From positions 1 through 35,096 of the forward strand of contig NZ_SWKN01000001.1 in the NCBI RefSeq assembly GCF_005871185.1: 35,096 nt of DNA, in the 5' to 3' direction. The notes under the pieces were generated by a model. It was not told the DNA's origin, made no database searches, and saw only the letters and a list, made by a program, of their open reading frames with translations. Shown in pieces: positions 1-7,853 of the stretch. Origin of the DNA: Limnobacter alexandrii. Its GTDB lineage: Bacteria > Pseudomonadota > Gammaproteobacteria > Burkholderiales > Burkholderiaceae_B. The number at the start of each line of letters is the position of its first letter. The first letter of the stretch is position 1. The position numbers and the translations under genes were made by a program.

Positions 1-26
1 CGCCTGTTCTATTAGAATTGTAAAGA
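1..26 (+). repeat. Left terminal inverted repeat of the transposon
   Basis: The first 26 bases match the reverse complement of the last 26 bases of the window at about 21 positions; the shared core is CTGTTCTAYTARAAYTGTAA. A TGT start is usual for Tn7/Tn5053-class elements and would put the tip at base 5. The outermost four bases (CGCC here, CGAC on the reversed right end) are also partly shared, so the exact boundary is uncertain by a few bases. No target-site duplication can be seen within the window. Confidence 0.85.
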
Positions 27-147
27 AGATTGTTTCCTCAAGTTGCTGATAATAAACAATTTATTTAAACTCAATTCACAAGTAAGCTAACTTTCAGTGA
101 GAGTACAATTGTAAAGTAGACAGACTGTAGATTAAAAAGGTAAAGTA
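15..147 (+). repeat. Left-end transposase-binding repeats (three copies)
   Basis: Three same-orientation copies of a short motif occur before tniA: GAATTGTAAAGA at 15-26, ACAATTGTAAAGTA at 105-118 and a weaker AAAGGTAAAGTA at 136-147. The same motif occurs three times, inverted, at the right end. Tn7-like ends carry arrays of TnsB-binding sites spaced this way, so these are inferred to be TniA/TnsB sites. The innermost copies lie just upstream of tniA, so transposase binding could also repress its own gene. No clear tniA promoter or ribosome-binding site is visible in this stretch. Confidence 0.75.
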
Positions 148-177
148 AATAGAAATTACTCTGTCCAAGTCTATATT

Positions 178-2271
178 ATGGCCTCAGAATCGATGCGTCA
201 CATCAAAGGTTTAAGTGACACCATCTGGGCTGACTTTACAATTTGGCCAGGCTTTGATGAAGCTTCACTAGCTCCAGATAAGCTAGCCAAATTCCTCAAT
301 AGAAAAGAGGCAATCAAGGCCTATTTAAGCGGCAGTAAAGTTGCTACGATTCGAAAAGAATATGGTATCTCAGAGCCTCAAATCTATCGCTTAATCACTG
401 AACGGTGTATTTGCAATCACCCTGACGGCCAAATTTACGGCTGGCGAGCACTGATCCCACGAACCAGAATAGTTCAATTCAAAAGACGTTCACCCATCGT
501 TATTAATCAGTGGGGACACGGTGCTGTTGGCGCTTTTCAAACGCTACTAGACACCTATCCGGACGTCAGAGAGGCTTTACACAAAAAAATTCTTAAAGTC
601 CCCAATACTCGAAAAAAGCTTGGAATGTTGTCAACTTCGAAACGATCGATTTGGCTCTGGTTTCTCCAAAGTCTTAGAGAGAAAGGTCTTGAAATCAAAG
701 GGGAGTGGCCTTTTAATACTAAAACGAATGGATATCACACAATTATTAAATACATTGATAAGGTGCTCCACGAAAACCCTGGCAAAGCAATCCTGATACA
801 CGGTGGAAATGAACTTCAGAGAAAAATGCAAGCGGGAGATGGTGTTGATCGACCAGTTCACCGCCCGTTTCAACGTGTAGAAATGGACGCCCACAAAATT
901 GATGGGCGCTTCACCGTTGCAATTCCTTTACTGGAGGGTGGCTACCAGAACGTCCTGATCCACAGGATATGGGTGATTGTGATCATTGAGGTGGTGACTC
1001 GATTGGTGCTCGGATATCACATGAGTCTTCGAAAAGAGATTTCTAAAGAAGACGTGCTTCGGGTGATCAAGAAGTCCCTTTCGCCCTGGGCGAAGAAAAA
1101 ACTGCACCATACCGATAAAGACTTTTATATCGATGGTGCAGGGTTTCCCTGTGTTTTAGGGGAGCAATTTACGGGCATATGCTGGGACGAAACCTCAATT
1201 GATGGTGCACTGGCCGAAAAAGCAAAGGTGGTTACAGAAGTACTAAAAAATTCGGTTGGGTCGATTCTTCTTACTCCCGAGAATTCGTATGCGATAAGAC
1301 GAACAAAAGACGACCGACCTTTCATCGAAAGCTTTTTTAACAAACTCGGAATATTAGGATTTCAGAAAATCTCCAACACCACGGGCAATTACCCTGGAGC
1401 AACGAAAGGCAGAGACCCAATCGGAGTCGCGGTAGCCTCAGAGTTCCAATACGAGTATGCAGAAGAACTCCTCGACATCATCATTGCTAATTACAACGCG
1501 AGAATCCACTCAAGACTTAGTGGTCGATCACCTCTTCAGTACCTCCAATATCTGGTTCTTAGCAAGACCTTCCAACCCAGAGTGATTGATCCGCAACACC
1601 TTAACACTTTCTTCAGTTACAGAAAGCTGTGCATGGTCAAAGGTGGTCTAGACGCTGGAAAGAGGCCATACGTTAATTTTGAGAATGGTGTCTACACAAG
1701 TCCCATCTTGGGTCAAAGACACGATTTGGCGGGGAAAAAGATCTGGATTACAGCGGATTCTGATTCAGACTCCAGGGTCATCAAAGCGTCTTCACTGACT
1801 GGTGAACACATCGACAATTTACGCGTATCACCTCCATGGAATCGCGTTCCTCATAACTTCGAGACACGGAGATTAATTTGTGGATTAATTCGTCAAGGCA
1901 AATTCTCTTTGCAGAACCAGCAGGATGCGGTGGAATCTTACATAGCCGAGATTGAATCGTCTGGGGGTAAGTTTCCTCCCCATCCAGCCTATCTAACAGC
2001 TCGAAATTTTCTGGTTCAATCCAACGACACAATTCATCAGACCACTGACAACGAGCCCACAAAGTCTGATATAGCTTCAAATGAAACCAATAAGAGCACG
2101 GAAAAGCGGATTACCTACAACACTGAAGATAAAGTCAAGTCTCGCTCTACAACCAAAAACAATACTGACAGCAAGAATAAGCGGAAAACTACCCCACGCA
2201 CCTTCGAAGCAGCAGCGCATACCCAAAACTCTGCATCACTTCCACCACGACGAAAAGCTGAAAATAAATAG
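178..2271 (+). CDS. tniA: DDE transposase, TniA/TnsB family
   Basis: This is the catalytic transposase (697 aa) expected to bind the end repeats and join the element to target DNA. The N-terminus (about residues 30-80) looks helix-turn-helix-like. The rve/integrase core follows, with a first acidic residue at D237 (EMDAHKIDG), a probable second at D342 (SIDGALAEKA) and E384 (DRPFIESFF), giving a DDE triad with a D-to-E gap of about 41. D319 (YIDGAGF) is an alternative second Asp. A Mu-transposase-type C-terminal region follows, and the tail is a K/T/N-rich low-complexity stretch, a likely contact region for the ATPase partner. The gene ends 8 bp before tniB. No strong ribosome-binding site precedes ATG 178, and ATG 193 is an alternative start. 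The coding sequence is clearly more A/T-rich than the metal cargo. Confidence 0.93.
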   Translation: MASESMRHIKGLSDTIWADFTIWPGFDEASLAPDKLAKFLNRKEAIKAYLSGSKVATIRKEYGISEPQIYRLITERCICNHPDGQIYGWRALIPRTRIVQFKRRSPIVINQWGHGAVGAFQTLLDTYPDVREALHKKILKVPNTRKKLGMLSTSKRSIWLWFLQSLREKGLEIKGEWPFNTKTNGYHTIIKYIDKVLHENPGKAILIHGGNELQRKMQAGDGVDRPVHRPFQRVEMDAHKIDGRFTVAIPLLEGGYQNVLIHRIWVIVIIEVVTRLVLGYHMSLRKEISKEDVLRVIKKSLSPWAKKKLHHTDKDFYIDGAGFPCVLGEQFTGICWDETSIDGALAEKAKVVTEVLKNSVGSILLTPENSYAIRRTKDDRPFIESFFNKLGILGFQKISNTTGNYPGATKGRDPIGVAVASEFQYEYAEELLDIIIANYNARIHSRLSGRSPLQYLQYLVLSKTFQPRVIDPQHLNTFFSYRKLCMVKGGLDAGKRPYVNFENGVYTSPILGQRHDLAGKKIWITADSDSDSRVIKASSLTGEHIDNLRVSPPWNRVPHNFETRRLICGLIRQGKFSLQNQQDAVESYIAEIESSGGKFPPHPAYLTARNFLVQSNDTIHQTTDNEPTKSDIASNETNKSTEKRITYNTEDKVKSRSTTKNNTDSKNKRKTTPRTFEAAAHTQNSASLPPRRKAENK

Positions 2272-2279
2272 AGACGACG

Positions 2280-3263
2280 ATGACTGAGATTTCACGTGAT
2301 CATCCGGTTTGCACACAAGAATATGCGATTTATACCCCTCCTATTCATGAAATGTGCGAAACAATCACCAGATGGATTGAGCAACGTCAGACTGGTGGCT
2401 ACATTTATGGACCTTCTCGATTCGGAAAATCGAAAGGCATAAAATCCTTCTTGGCTAAGATACTCAATGAAAAGTTCGATACTGAATTCCCTTTGATGAT
2501 TTGGTCACATCCAACCAATAGCAAATCCGAGAGAGAATTTTGGAATCTTCTTCTAATGGCCTCAAGATTTGAGTTCAAAAATCCAATCAAACCAAAAGCA
2601 AAAATGGAGGCAAAATTCCTATTCAAACAACATCTTATTACACTAGCCAACAGAGTCAAATACAACTACATCGTAATACTGATTGATGAGGCTCAATTGG
2701 TTTTACTAAATGAATGGCATTGGCTATTGAGCTTACAAAATGAGCTCGATCTAGAAGGGTATAGGTTAAGTATCATTTCAGTAGGCTCACATCAAATTTC
2801 ATTCCAACCCAATTTTTTTGCAAGAACGGGTGATGCACATATCGTAACAAGATTTCTAATGCACCATGCTCGATTTCACGGAATTAGATCATTAATTGAA
2901 CTGGAATACATTCTAGAAGGATACGATGAGGATTCCGAGTGGCCAGAAAATAGCGGTGTAAGTTATACAAAGTATTTTTTATCAAACGCTTTTGATGATG
3001 GCTTTCGTTTAACAAGCTTGGCATTCTTAATTTGGAATGAACTGATTGAAAAGTACAATTTAGCATTCAAATCGTTTAAACCAAAATCGGATCAGATTGA
3101 AATTCCCATGAATCAAATCGCAAATTTAATTGAGAGAATATTAAAAGATATGGGCAATAAGTCATTTGATCATCTGGAGTCGAACCTGAATTCACAATAT
3201 ATTTCAAATATACTTGTTCAACAAAACCTTACGTCACAGATATGGACAACTTCCACAGATTGA
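2280..3263 (+). CDS. tniB: AAA ATPase transposition protein, TniB/TnsC family
   Basis: A 327-aa ATP-dependent transposition regulator that would link target selection (TniQ) to the transposase. Walker A is GPSRFGKS at residues 44-51. Walker B is VILIDEAQ, with D136-E137. The fold and length fit TniB/TnsC proteins. It starts 8 bp after tniA and its last 22 bp overlap the start of tniQ, so the three genes form one translationally coupled operon. No truncation is seen. Confidence 0.92.
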   Translation: MTEISRDHPVCTQEYAIYTPPIHEMCETITRWIEQRQTGGYIYGPSRFGKSKGIKSFLAKILNEKFDTEFPLMIWSHPTNSKSEREFWNLLLMASRFEFKNPIKPKAKMEAKFLFKQHLITLANRVKYNYIVILIDEAQLVLLNEWHWLLSLQNELDLEGYRLSIISVGSHQISFQPNFFARTGDAHIVTRFLMHHARFHGIRSLIELEYILEGYDEDSEWPENSGVSYTKYFLSNAFDDGFRLTSLAFLIWNELIEKYNLAFKSFKPKSDQIEIPMNQIANLIERILKDMGNKSFDHLESNLNSQYISNILVQQNLTSQIWTTSTD

Positions 3264-4732
3264 TTGAGTTGAATTCTGAAAAAGAACATCAAAATAAGTA
3301 TCAATTATTCAACTGGAGATCCGAGCTGTACGATGCCAATGACAATACATATTTTTTGCTAGCGAAATTTGCATTACTCAATAAGTTAAAAATTGAACAA
3401 GTCAATGAATTTTTTAATCAATACTTTTCCATTGATATTTTTAACCTAAATTTATCTGAGCATCGTTCTTTAAAGTATCTTTTCTCAATCTTTAGTAACC
3501 AGGCTTACATACAAAATAATTTAATTACAAAAAGTTCTGGCGATTTAAATATTCTTGGAATTCCTTTAATACAAGACTACTACGTGAATACACGTCATCA
3601 AGAAAAAATTATTCGTTATTGTCCAGAATGCATTAAAAGTTACAAACTGCCAGAACATGCGTCATTGAAGTACTTAGATCGATGCCTATTTCACAACGTA
3701 AAGTTTGAAATTTTCTCTTGTAATCATCGAGTCATTCGGTTAAAAGAAAGAAGTGTCAAATGCCACATAAACTTTATTCGCATTTTTTGCCCAGATTTCC
3801 CTACACCACCAACGAAAAAGCATAATGTACCAAGTCAGTTCTCCACTGTCCTTAACGACCTAGACAAATGGAATTTTTCTTTGAAAGAAATTTGCGATAA
3901 AAAATTAGGCAAACATCTTCATACATTCAAAAATATGGATTGTGCTATTCCCGAACAATGCGCACATTTCGTTTTAGTAAAAGAATTATCACTCCCAGAG
4001 TCTCTTCGTGAGTTTACGATTCCAACTAACGCGATCAGAAAAATAAATTCACTCTCAATTTCTAACAATTCTGGTTTTTCATTTTTTGAAAACTTCACTT
4101 ATTTCCAGTTTGTTGCTCTTCCTGTGGTTTATTCATCTTTCTGTTACCTTCATCGAAAAAAAGAAGCGTCATTTATTCAATCTTTACTTAGTTTCTTCGA
4201 CGAATTAAAATTAGCCTTAATAAATAAAACTGAAAAATTCTGGTATTTACATGAAAATGATGGAATATGGACATCTTCTGATAGCAAGGGCCTATATTGT
4301 GGCGTGCTGATTCATGATCTATTAATAGATTGGCTTACTGAGTTGTGGCTTCCTCCTCTTTACACCAGCATTCGTAGCAGGCGCTTGCAATATTTTAATA
4401 ATTTTCATTTAATGAATGAGGATTTGGTAAAATCCGCCTCATTCATTCCAGTAAAAAGTAATATTTCTGAAAATAAAATCGATACTCTTTTTAGTTTTAA
4501 CAGGGTAAAATTTCAAGAATTTGCTATACCCAACTTTTCTTCAGAACAGATGCTTGCCTTAGATTCTATGTGCGATGAACTTGTAAAGTCTTACATTCAT
4601 GACGCTAGGGTGTGGCTTAATAGAATTGAATGTGGAGAAAAACCGGATCACTTTCCACCAAGAAGTCGGGCGTTGCTATCACTTCAAAAAGTTCAGAATC
4701 AATACCGTTTGTTTAATATCCAAATCGATTGA
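3242..4732 (+). CDS. tniQ: TniQ/TnsD-family target-selection protein
   Basis: A 496-aa protein expected to recognise the insertion target and recruit TniB. The N-terminal TniQ region contains a zinc-ribbon-like motif: C127-P-E-C130, then C148-L-F-H151, the usual CPxC...CxxH pattern. At nearly 500 residues it is longer than the shortest TniQ proteins and approaches the TnsD-like size class, so its C-terminal half could carry a DNA-binding domain for a fixed site. No ribosome-binding site stands out and the start lies inside tniB, which suggests coupling. It is the only TniQ seen and no CRISPR genes accompany it. The sequence is very A/T-rich. Confidence 0.88.
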   Translation: MDNFHRLIELNSEKEHQNKYQLFNWRSELYDANDNTYFLLAKFALLNKLKIEQVNEFFNQYFSIDIFNLNLSEHRSLKYLFSIFSNQAYIQNNLITKSSGDLNILGIPLIQDYYVNTRHQEKIIRYCPECIKSYKLPEHASLKYLDRCLFHNVKFEIFSCNHRVIRLKERSVKCHINFIRIFCPDFPTPPTKKHNVPSQFSTVLNDLDKWNFSLKEICDKKLGKHLHTFKNMDCAIPEQCAHFVLVKELSLPESLREFTIPTNAIRKINSLSISNNSGFSFFENFTYFQFVALPVVYSSFCYLHRKKEASFIQSLLSFFDELKLALINKTEKFWYLHENDGIWTSSDSKGLYCGVLIHDLLIDWLTELWLPPLYTSIRSRRLQYFNNFHLMNEDLVKSASFIPVKSNISENKIDTLFSFNRVKFQEFAIPNFSSEQMLALDSMCDELVKSYIHDARVWLNRIECGEKPDHFPPRSRALLSLQKVQNQYRLFNIQID

Positions 4733-4799
4733 AATGTGACATTCATCTAGTGCATCATTCACTTAGTTGATTGACTGTCGAATCTCGAGGTTCTAGTAT

Positions 4800-5267
4800 A
4801 TGAAAATTAGCGAAGTAGCTAAGCAACTCGGTTTGAGTCCTAAAACTATTAGATTCTACGAGGACCAGGGCTTGATTGCACCGAAAAGGGCTACTTCTGA
4901 GTCTTGGTTTACCTCCGGTAAAAACCGCGTTTTCGGGCAAGAGGACTTGTCCAGACTTGATTTTGTCAAAAAGGCACGCGAACTTGACTTCTCGATCAAA
5001 GAAATTCAGTCAGTGCTGGATTATTACGATCAGGGACCAGCCTGCGGTTGTGGCTCCAGAGCGAAAGTAGACGAATTAATCGCGTTAAAATTAGTTGAAG
5101 TCCAACAAGTGAAGATTCACCTTGAGGCGCTAGAACAAAAGTTGACGGACATTCAGGCGAATAATGCTGCAATCGCGCATGAACTTGCACAAAACCCGAA
5201 TGAACCAGAAGGTGAGTTTCTAATTGCTGACTACATTATTCCCATCAGAAACGATGCCAAAAAATAG
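4800..5267 (+). CDS. MerR-family metal-responsive-type regulator
   Basis: A 155-aa MerR-family regulator. The N-terminal winged HTH (MKISEVAKQLGLSPKTIRFY) is followed by a dimerisation helix. The wing is longer than usual (about residues 30-46). Cysteines lie at C82 and C84 (ACGCGS), at the place where metal-sensing MerR proteins have their first ligand, but the usual C-terminal cysteine loop is missing, so the effector is uncertain. The only clear MerR-type operator nearby is at 5271-5301, just after its stop and in front of a tiny lipopeptide gene, its probable target. Upstream, TTGACT (4771) and TAGTAT (4794) flank a near-palindrome, but that -10 abuts the ATG, so the start of transcription is unclear. 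Confidence 0.85.
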   Translation: MKISEVAKQLGLSPKTIRFYEDQGLIAPKRATSESWFTSGKNRVFGQEDLSRLDFVKKARELDFSIKEIQSVLDYYDQGPACGCGSRAKVDELIALKLVEVQQVKIHLEALEQKLTDIQANNAAIAHELAQNPNEPEGEFLIADYIIPIRNDAKK

Positions 5268-5270
5268 CGC

Positions 5271-5301
5271 TTGACCTTCCAGTGGATGGAAGGTCCACGA
5301 T
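5271..5301 (+). promoter_or_regulatory. MerR-type promoter/operator in front of the lipopeptide gene
   Basis: A -35 box TTGACC (5271-5276) is followed by a perfect 8-bp dyad: GACCTTCC (5273-5280), 7-bp spacer, GGAAGGTC (5288-5295). With the lengthened 19-bp spacing typical of MerR-activated promoters, the -10 would be CACGAT (5296-5301). The dyad closely resembles CueR/CadR-class operators. The MerR gene ending at 5267 is the obvious candidate regulator. Confidence 0.8.
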
Positions 5302-5344
5302 CTGTATGGGAGTGTTCCCTTGTCTTGTTAAAGGAGATTTTGTG

Positions 5345-5428
5345 ATGAAAGTTAAAATGTTCGCAGCCGCGGTTGGTGTGTTTGGTCTTGTAGGGGTAGC
5401 CTTGGCAGCATGCCCACTTTGCGCGTAA
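5345..5428 (+). CDS. Very small predicted lipoprotein (27 aa, mature CPLCA)
   Basis: A 27-codon frame starts at ATG 5345 behind a strong ribosome-binding site (AAAGGAG, 5330-5336). It begins MKVKMF, continues as a short hydrophobic stretch and ends ALAACPLCA. LAAC fits the lipobox consensus, so cleavage before C23 would leave an acylated pentapeptide with a CxxC-like C-P-L-C arrangement. It sits alone between a MerR-type promoter and a strong terminator, which argues that it is a real transcription unit. I do not recognise a named family. It could bind metal at the membrane, be a toxin-like lysis lipopeptide, or give a peptide signal from its leader. A GTG immediately before the ATG is an alternative start. 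Confidence 0.65.
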   Translation: MKVKMFAAAVGVFGLVGVALAACPLCA

Positions 5429-5440
5429 AGCGTTAGTTAG

Positions 5441-5469
5441 ACCGGGCCGCATCGGCCCGGTTGTCTTTT
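5441..5469 (+). terminator. Rho-independent terminator after the lipopeptide gene
   Basis: A perfect 8-bp GC-rich stem, ACCGGGCC (5441-5448) and GGCCCGGT (5454-5461), with a 5-base loop, is followed by a T-rich tail (TTGTCTTTT). It separates the lipopeptide gene from the AraC gene that starts 15 bp further on. Confidence 0.88.
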
Positions 5470-5483
5470 GGGTAAAGTTTCAC

Positions 5484-6218
5484 GTGAGTGAAAAAACGAA
5501 CTGGATGGGTGACTTGTCGATTGCAGATGGCATCGGTGTATTCCGAGGCAGTGTCGGAGACAACACAATGCATCGGCACTGGGCAGCCCAAATCACCATC
5601 GCATTAGAGGGTACTTTTTATCTGGAGATACCAGGTTTAGACTGTTTACCTGTTCAAGCTGCGTATTTCAGACCCAACGTCGAACATCGCCTTGTGACCG
5701 GAAAGGTTTGCTCGTTTTACTTTGACCCAGCATCTCGATTGTTCGACCATTTGGTTGACCCAAGCTCAGGTCTAAATGACAGTTGGGGGGCTTTAGAGCT
5801 CACAAGTTGCCTTAAGACGTTGGTCAATGCAAAAAACCCTCTAGAAGCGATACTGACTGTCTTGCGTCCAAGTCGAACAATGGATTCAAGAATATATTCT
5901 GTACTTTCCCGCATACACTCTGCTTTGAATGAGGAAGATTACACAAACCGCTTCTCTTTGGCAGAGATCGCGGGTATGTCGCCTTCCAGATTCTCACATT
6001 GGTTCGTGGAACAACTCGGAATTCCGGTTAGGAGTTACAAAAAATGGCTAAAACTCCGTTTGGCGATTAACGCGATGCTAGCGGGAGAGTCTCCAATCGA
6101 CGCAGCCCTCGCTGGAGGATTTAGTGATCAGGCTCACATGAGCCGGGCGTTTGCACATGCGTTTGGCATTACCTACATGAGCGCCCAAACGGCAATAACA
6201 AGCCATAAAAATCGGTAG
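5484..6218 (+). CDS. AraC-family transcriptional regulator
   Basis: A 244-aa regulator with a GTG start. The N-terminal half resembles a cupin-type ligand domain (MHRHWAAQITIALEG and following). The C-terminal part carries the double HTH of AraC proteins: FSLAEIAGMSPSRFSHWF, then DAALAGGFSDQAHMSRAF. It begins just after the terminator of the previous unit and lies 73 bp upstream of a sterol-desaturase-like gene in the same direction, which is the likely target or co-transcribed partner. The ligand cannot be told from the sequence. Confidence 0.85.
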   Translation: MSEKTNWMGDLSIADGIGVFRGSVGDNTMHRHWAAQITIALEGTFYLEIPGLDCLPVQAAYFRPNVEHRLVTGKVCSFYFDPASRLFDHLVDPSSGLNDSWGALELTSCLKTLVNAKNPLEAILTVLRPSRTMDSRIYSVLSRIHSALNEEDYTNRFSLAEIAGMSPSRFSHWFVEQLGIPVRSYKKWLKLRLAINAMLAGESPIDAALAGGFSDQAHMSRAFAHAFGITYMSAQTAITSHKNR

Positions 6219-6291
6219 CTCTTTCATTCAATACAAAGGGAACAGATTCGTTGAGTATTGGCGTTCATCAACAAATCTTGGGGAATCCGTC

Positions 6292-7149
6292 ATGAATGAT
6301 TTAGTTCGCTTGGGCTCATATCCGATTATTTTCGGTATCACCGCCTTTGCTCAGCTCTTATTAATTGAAGCAGGTATTTCTCATTGGCCGTATGCCATCT
6401 TGGTTGCTGGTGCAGGCATTAGCGCAGTGGCCATCTTGGAAAGGGTCTTGCCGTACGAACCATCTTGGAACCTAGACCATGAAGATACCCTTCCTGATAT
6501 TCTTCACGCAACATTTAGCTTGGGGTTTATTTTTGCAAGCGTTGAAATAGCAGAGATTATTCGTGTACTTGTTCCTTTCTCAAAAGTTTGGCCAAACACT
6601 TTGCCACTATGGGCTCAGGTATTCGTAGCCGGTCTCATCATTGATTTTGGACTGTGGTTGATGCATTGGTTGAGCCACAAAAATGATTATTTGTGGAAAC
6701 TCCATGCACTGCATCACAGCGCCGAACGCCTGTACTGGCTTAATGGTGAGCGCCGCCACCCTCTGAGCGCTTTGCTTTTGGCTGGCCCGGGAACACTCTT
6801 AGCAATTTTTTTAGGAGCTCCTGCGGAGGTGGTTGGATGTTGGTACACGATAATTGCAGTCCATTTGGCGTTCCAACACTCAAACTTAGACTACACAGTT
6901 GGCCCATTAAGAAATATTCTCGGTGTAGCCGAAATCCACCGCTGGCATCACAAGAAAGAGTACGAGGATTCTCAAGTCAACTTTGGCGAGTTTTGGATGA
7001 TTTGGGATCAACTTTTCAGAACTTTTCACCACACAGTCAACGGAGTAAAAAAAGGGGAGGTTGGCATGCGTGAAAAAATGCCAACCACATACTTGAAACA
7101 AATTGCTTGGCCTTTTCGGAGAACAACAAGTGTTAAAAAACATGGGTAA
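6292..7149 (+). CDS. Sterol desaturase / fatty acid hydroxylase-family membrane protein
   Basis: A 285-aa integral membrane di-iron hydroxylase-type protein. The eight-histidine pattern of the family is visible: HWLSH (HxxxH), LHALHH (HxxHH) and EIHRWHH (HxxHH), with further hydrophobic segments before and between. Members oxidise lipid or sterol C-H bonds using O2; the substrate here is unknown. It follows the AraC gene and may be regulated by it. A membrane-lipid modifying enzyme in a metal-resistance element could act in envelope adaptation, but that is inference. The start at ATG 6292 is supported by upstream GGGGAATCCGTC. Confidence 0.85.
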   Translation: MNDLVRLGSYPIIFGITAFAQLLLIEAGISHWPYAILVAGAGISAVAILERVLPYEPSWNLDHEDTLPDILHATFSLGFIFASVEIAEIIRVLVPFSKVWPNTLPLWAQVFVAGLIIDFGLWLMHWLSHKNDYLWKLHALHHSAERLYWLNGERRHPLSALLLAGPGTLLAIFLGAPAEVVGCWYTIIAVHLAFQHSNLDYTVGPLRNILGVAEIHRWHHKKEYEDSQVNFGEFWMIWDQLFRTFHHTVNGVKKGEVGMREKMPTTYLKQIAWPFRRTTSVKKHG

Positions 7150-7174
7150 CTTCATTCTAAATTAAGGAATAAAA

Positions 7175-7270
7175 ATGGCTCAGGTTTATCGACATCATTT
7201 CGCGCATTCTCAGTTTTGTCCTGTCACCAGGGATTCGTGGTCTAGTAACACGAATTGCCTTTCTGAATAG
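7175..7270 (+). pseudogene. Short frame, possibly the cut-off start of a lost gene
   Basis: A 31-codon frame begins at ATG 7175 behind a plausible ribosome-binding site (AAGGAAT, 7164-7170) and opens MAQVYRHHFAHSQF, then runs to a stop inside the 3' end of the oppositely oriented GDCCVxC gene. This looks like the first codons of a gene that followed the desaturase and was replaced when the mer fragment joined. I do not recognise the N-terminus, and chance is possible. Confidence 0.3.
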
Positions 7271-7451
7271 GCGGGCATTTCATCGACCCATACGAACAAA
7301 ATACACAGCAATCGCCCAGCTTGGGCTTGAGTAGCGTGCTGCAGTGCCCACACTGGAAAAAAAACTGGCACGCGTTTGTGGGCATAATACACGGCGTGCT
7401 TACGCCACAGCTTGGGCAGGTCAAAATCGATTCAAGTACAACGTCAGTCAT
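7242..7451 (-). CDS. GDCCVxC-domain protein
   Basis: A 69-aa cysteine-rich protein with two zinc-ribbon-like pairs (CPSCG, CGHC) and the signature GDCCVFCSYG, followed by KCPP and a C-terminal SCY. This is the GDCCVxC family, small proteins often found beside mer or other metal genes. Some relatives are selenoproteins; here all positions are cysteine codons and no in-frame TGA is needed. Eleven cysteines in 69 residues suggest thiophilic metal binding. It follows merT by 18 bp on the same strand and is presumably expressed with it from the MerR-controlled promoter. Biochemical function is unknown. Confidence 0.85.
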   Translation of the reverse strand: MTDVVLESILTCPSCGVSTPCIMPTNACQFFFQCGHCSTLLKPKLGDCCVFCSYGSMKCPPIQKGNSCY

Positions 7452-7469
7452 GGCACCTTCCCCTTATTT

Positions 7470-7784
7470 TTACATGAACCATGGCACGGCCAGCATGAGC
7501 AGTGAAAGCACTGCGATGCCCCAGAAAACCATTTTCTGGCCACGGCTGCAGCTTTCGCAATCCGCTTTGCGCCAGAACATTTTGTAATAAGCCAGCGCCA
7601 GCAAACCGAGCGTGATGGCGATAAAAACGGGTCGATAGGGTTCCAGGGCGGTGACCATGCCCAGCAACGAACTGCCCCCCACGCCTGCAGCCAGCAGCAA
7701 AAGCGGGCCAAGGCAACAAATGGAAGCCCCGAATGCCGCCAGTGCGCTTGCGATCAGGGTGCCGGTATTTTGAAGTGGTTTCAT
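7470..7784 (-). CDS. merT: Mercuric ion transport protein MerT family
   Basis: A 104-aa inner-membrane protein with three hydrophobic segments. The first contains the vicinal cysteine pair of MerT (SICCLGPLLL), followed by LLLAAGVGGSS. A loop before the last segment carries a second pair (DCESCSRG), as in MerT, where it passes Hg(II) to the cytoplasmic side. It is slightly shorter than the usual 116 aa. It is transcribed away from merR across a classic mer operator. No merP or merA follows, so imported Hg(II) would have no reductase within this element. Confidence 0.85.
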   Translation of the reverse strand: MKPLQNTGTLIASALAAFGASICCLGPLLLLAAGVGGSSLLGMVTALEPYRPVFIAITLGLLALAYYKMFWRKADCESCSRGQKMVFWGIAVLSLLMLAVPWFM

Positions 7785-7817
7785 GTTGATTACTCTGAAT
7801 GCAGTGTGAAAATGGTA

Positions 7818-7848
7818 TTGTGAAAGCCGTACCCAAGTACGGAGTCAA
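7818..7848 (-). promoter_or_regulatory. MerR operator/promoter driving merT
   Basis: On the minus strand a TTGACT -35 (plus 7843-7848) overlaps a perfect dyad, CCGTAC-N4-GTACGG (7828-7843). The -10 (TCACAA or CACAAT) lies about 19-20 bp downstream. The CCGTAC...GTACGG core is that of Tn21/Tn501 mer operators. The merR start lies 5 bp away on the other strand, so bound MerR would also control its own gene. Confidence 0.85.
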
Positions 7849-7853
7849 TAGGC

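Noticed and set aside
2081-2287. 68-codon frame at the end of tniA
   Set aside because: Shifted reading of the low-complexity tniA tail; ends inside the tniB start.
7444-7848. Frame overlapping merT on the same strand
   Set aside because: Alternative frame of merT and its operator; the translation has no membrane pattern, whereas merT shows the CC pair and three hydrophobic segments.
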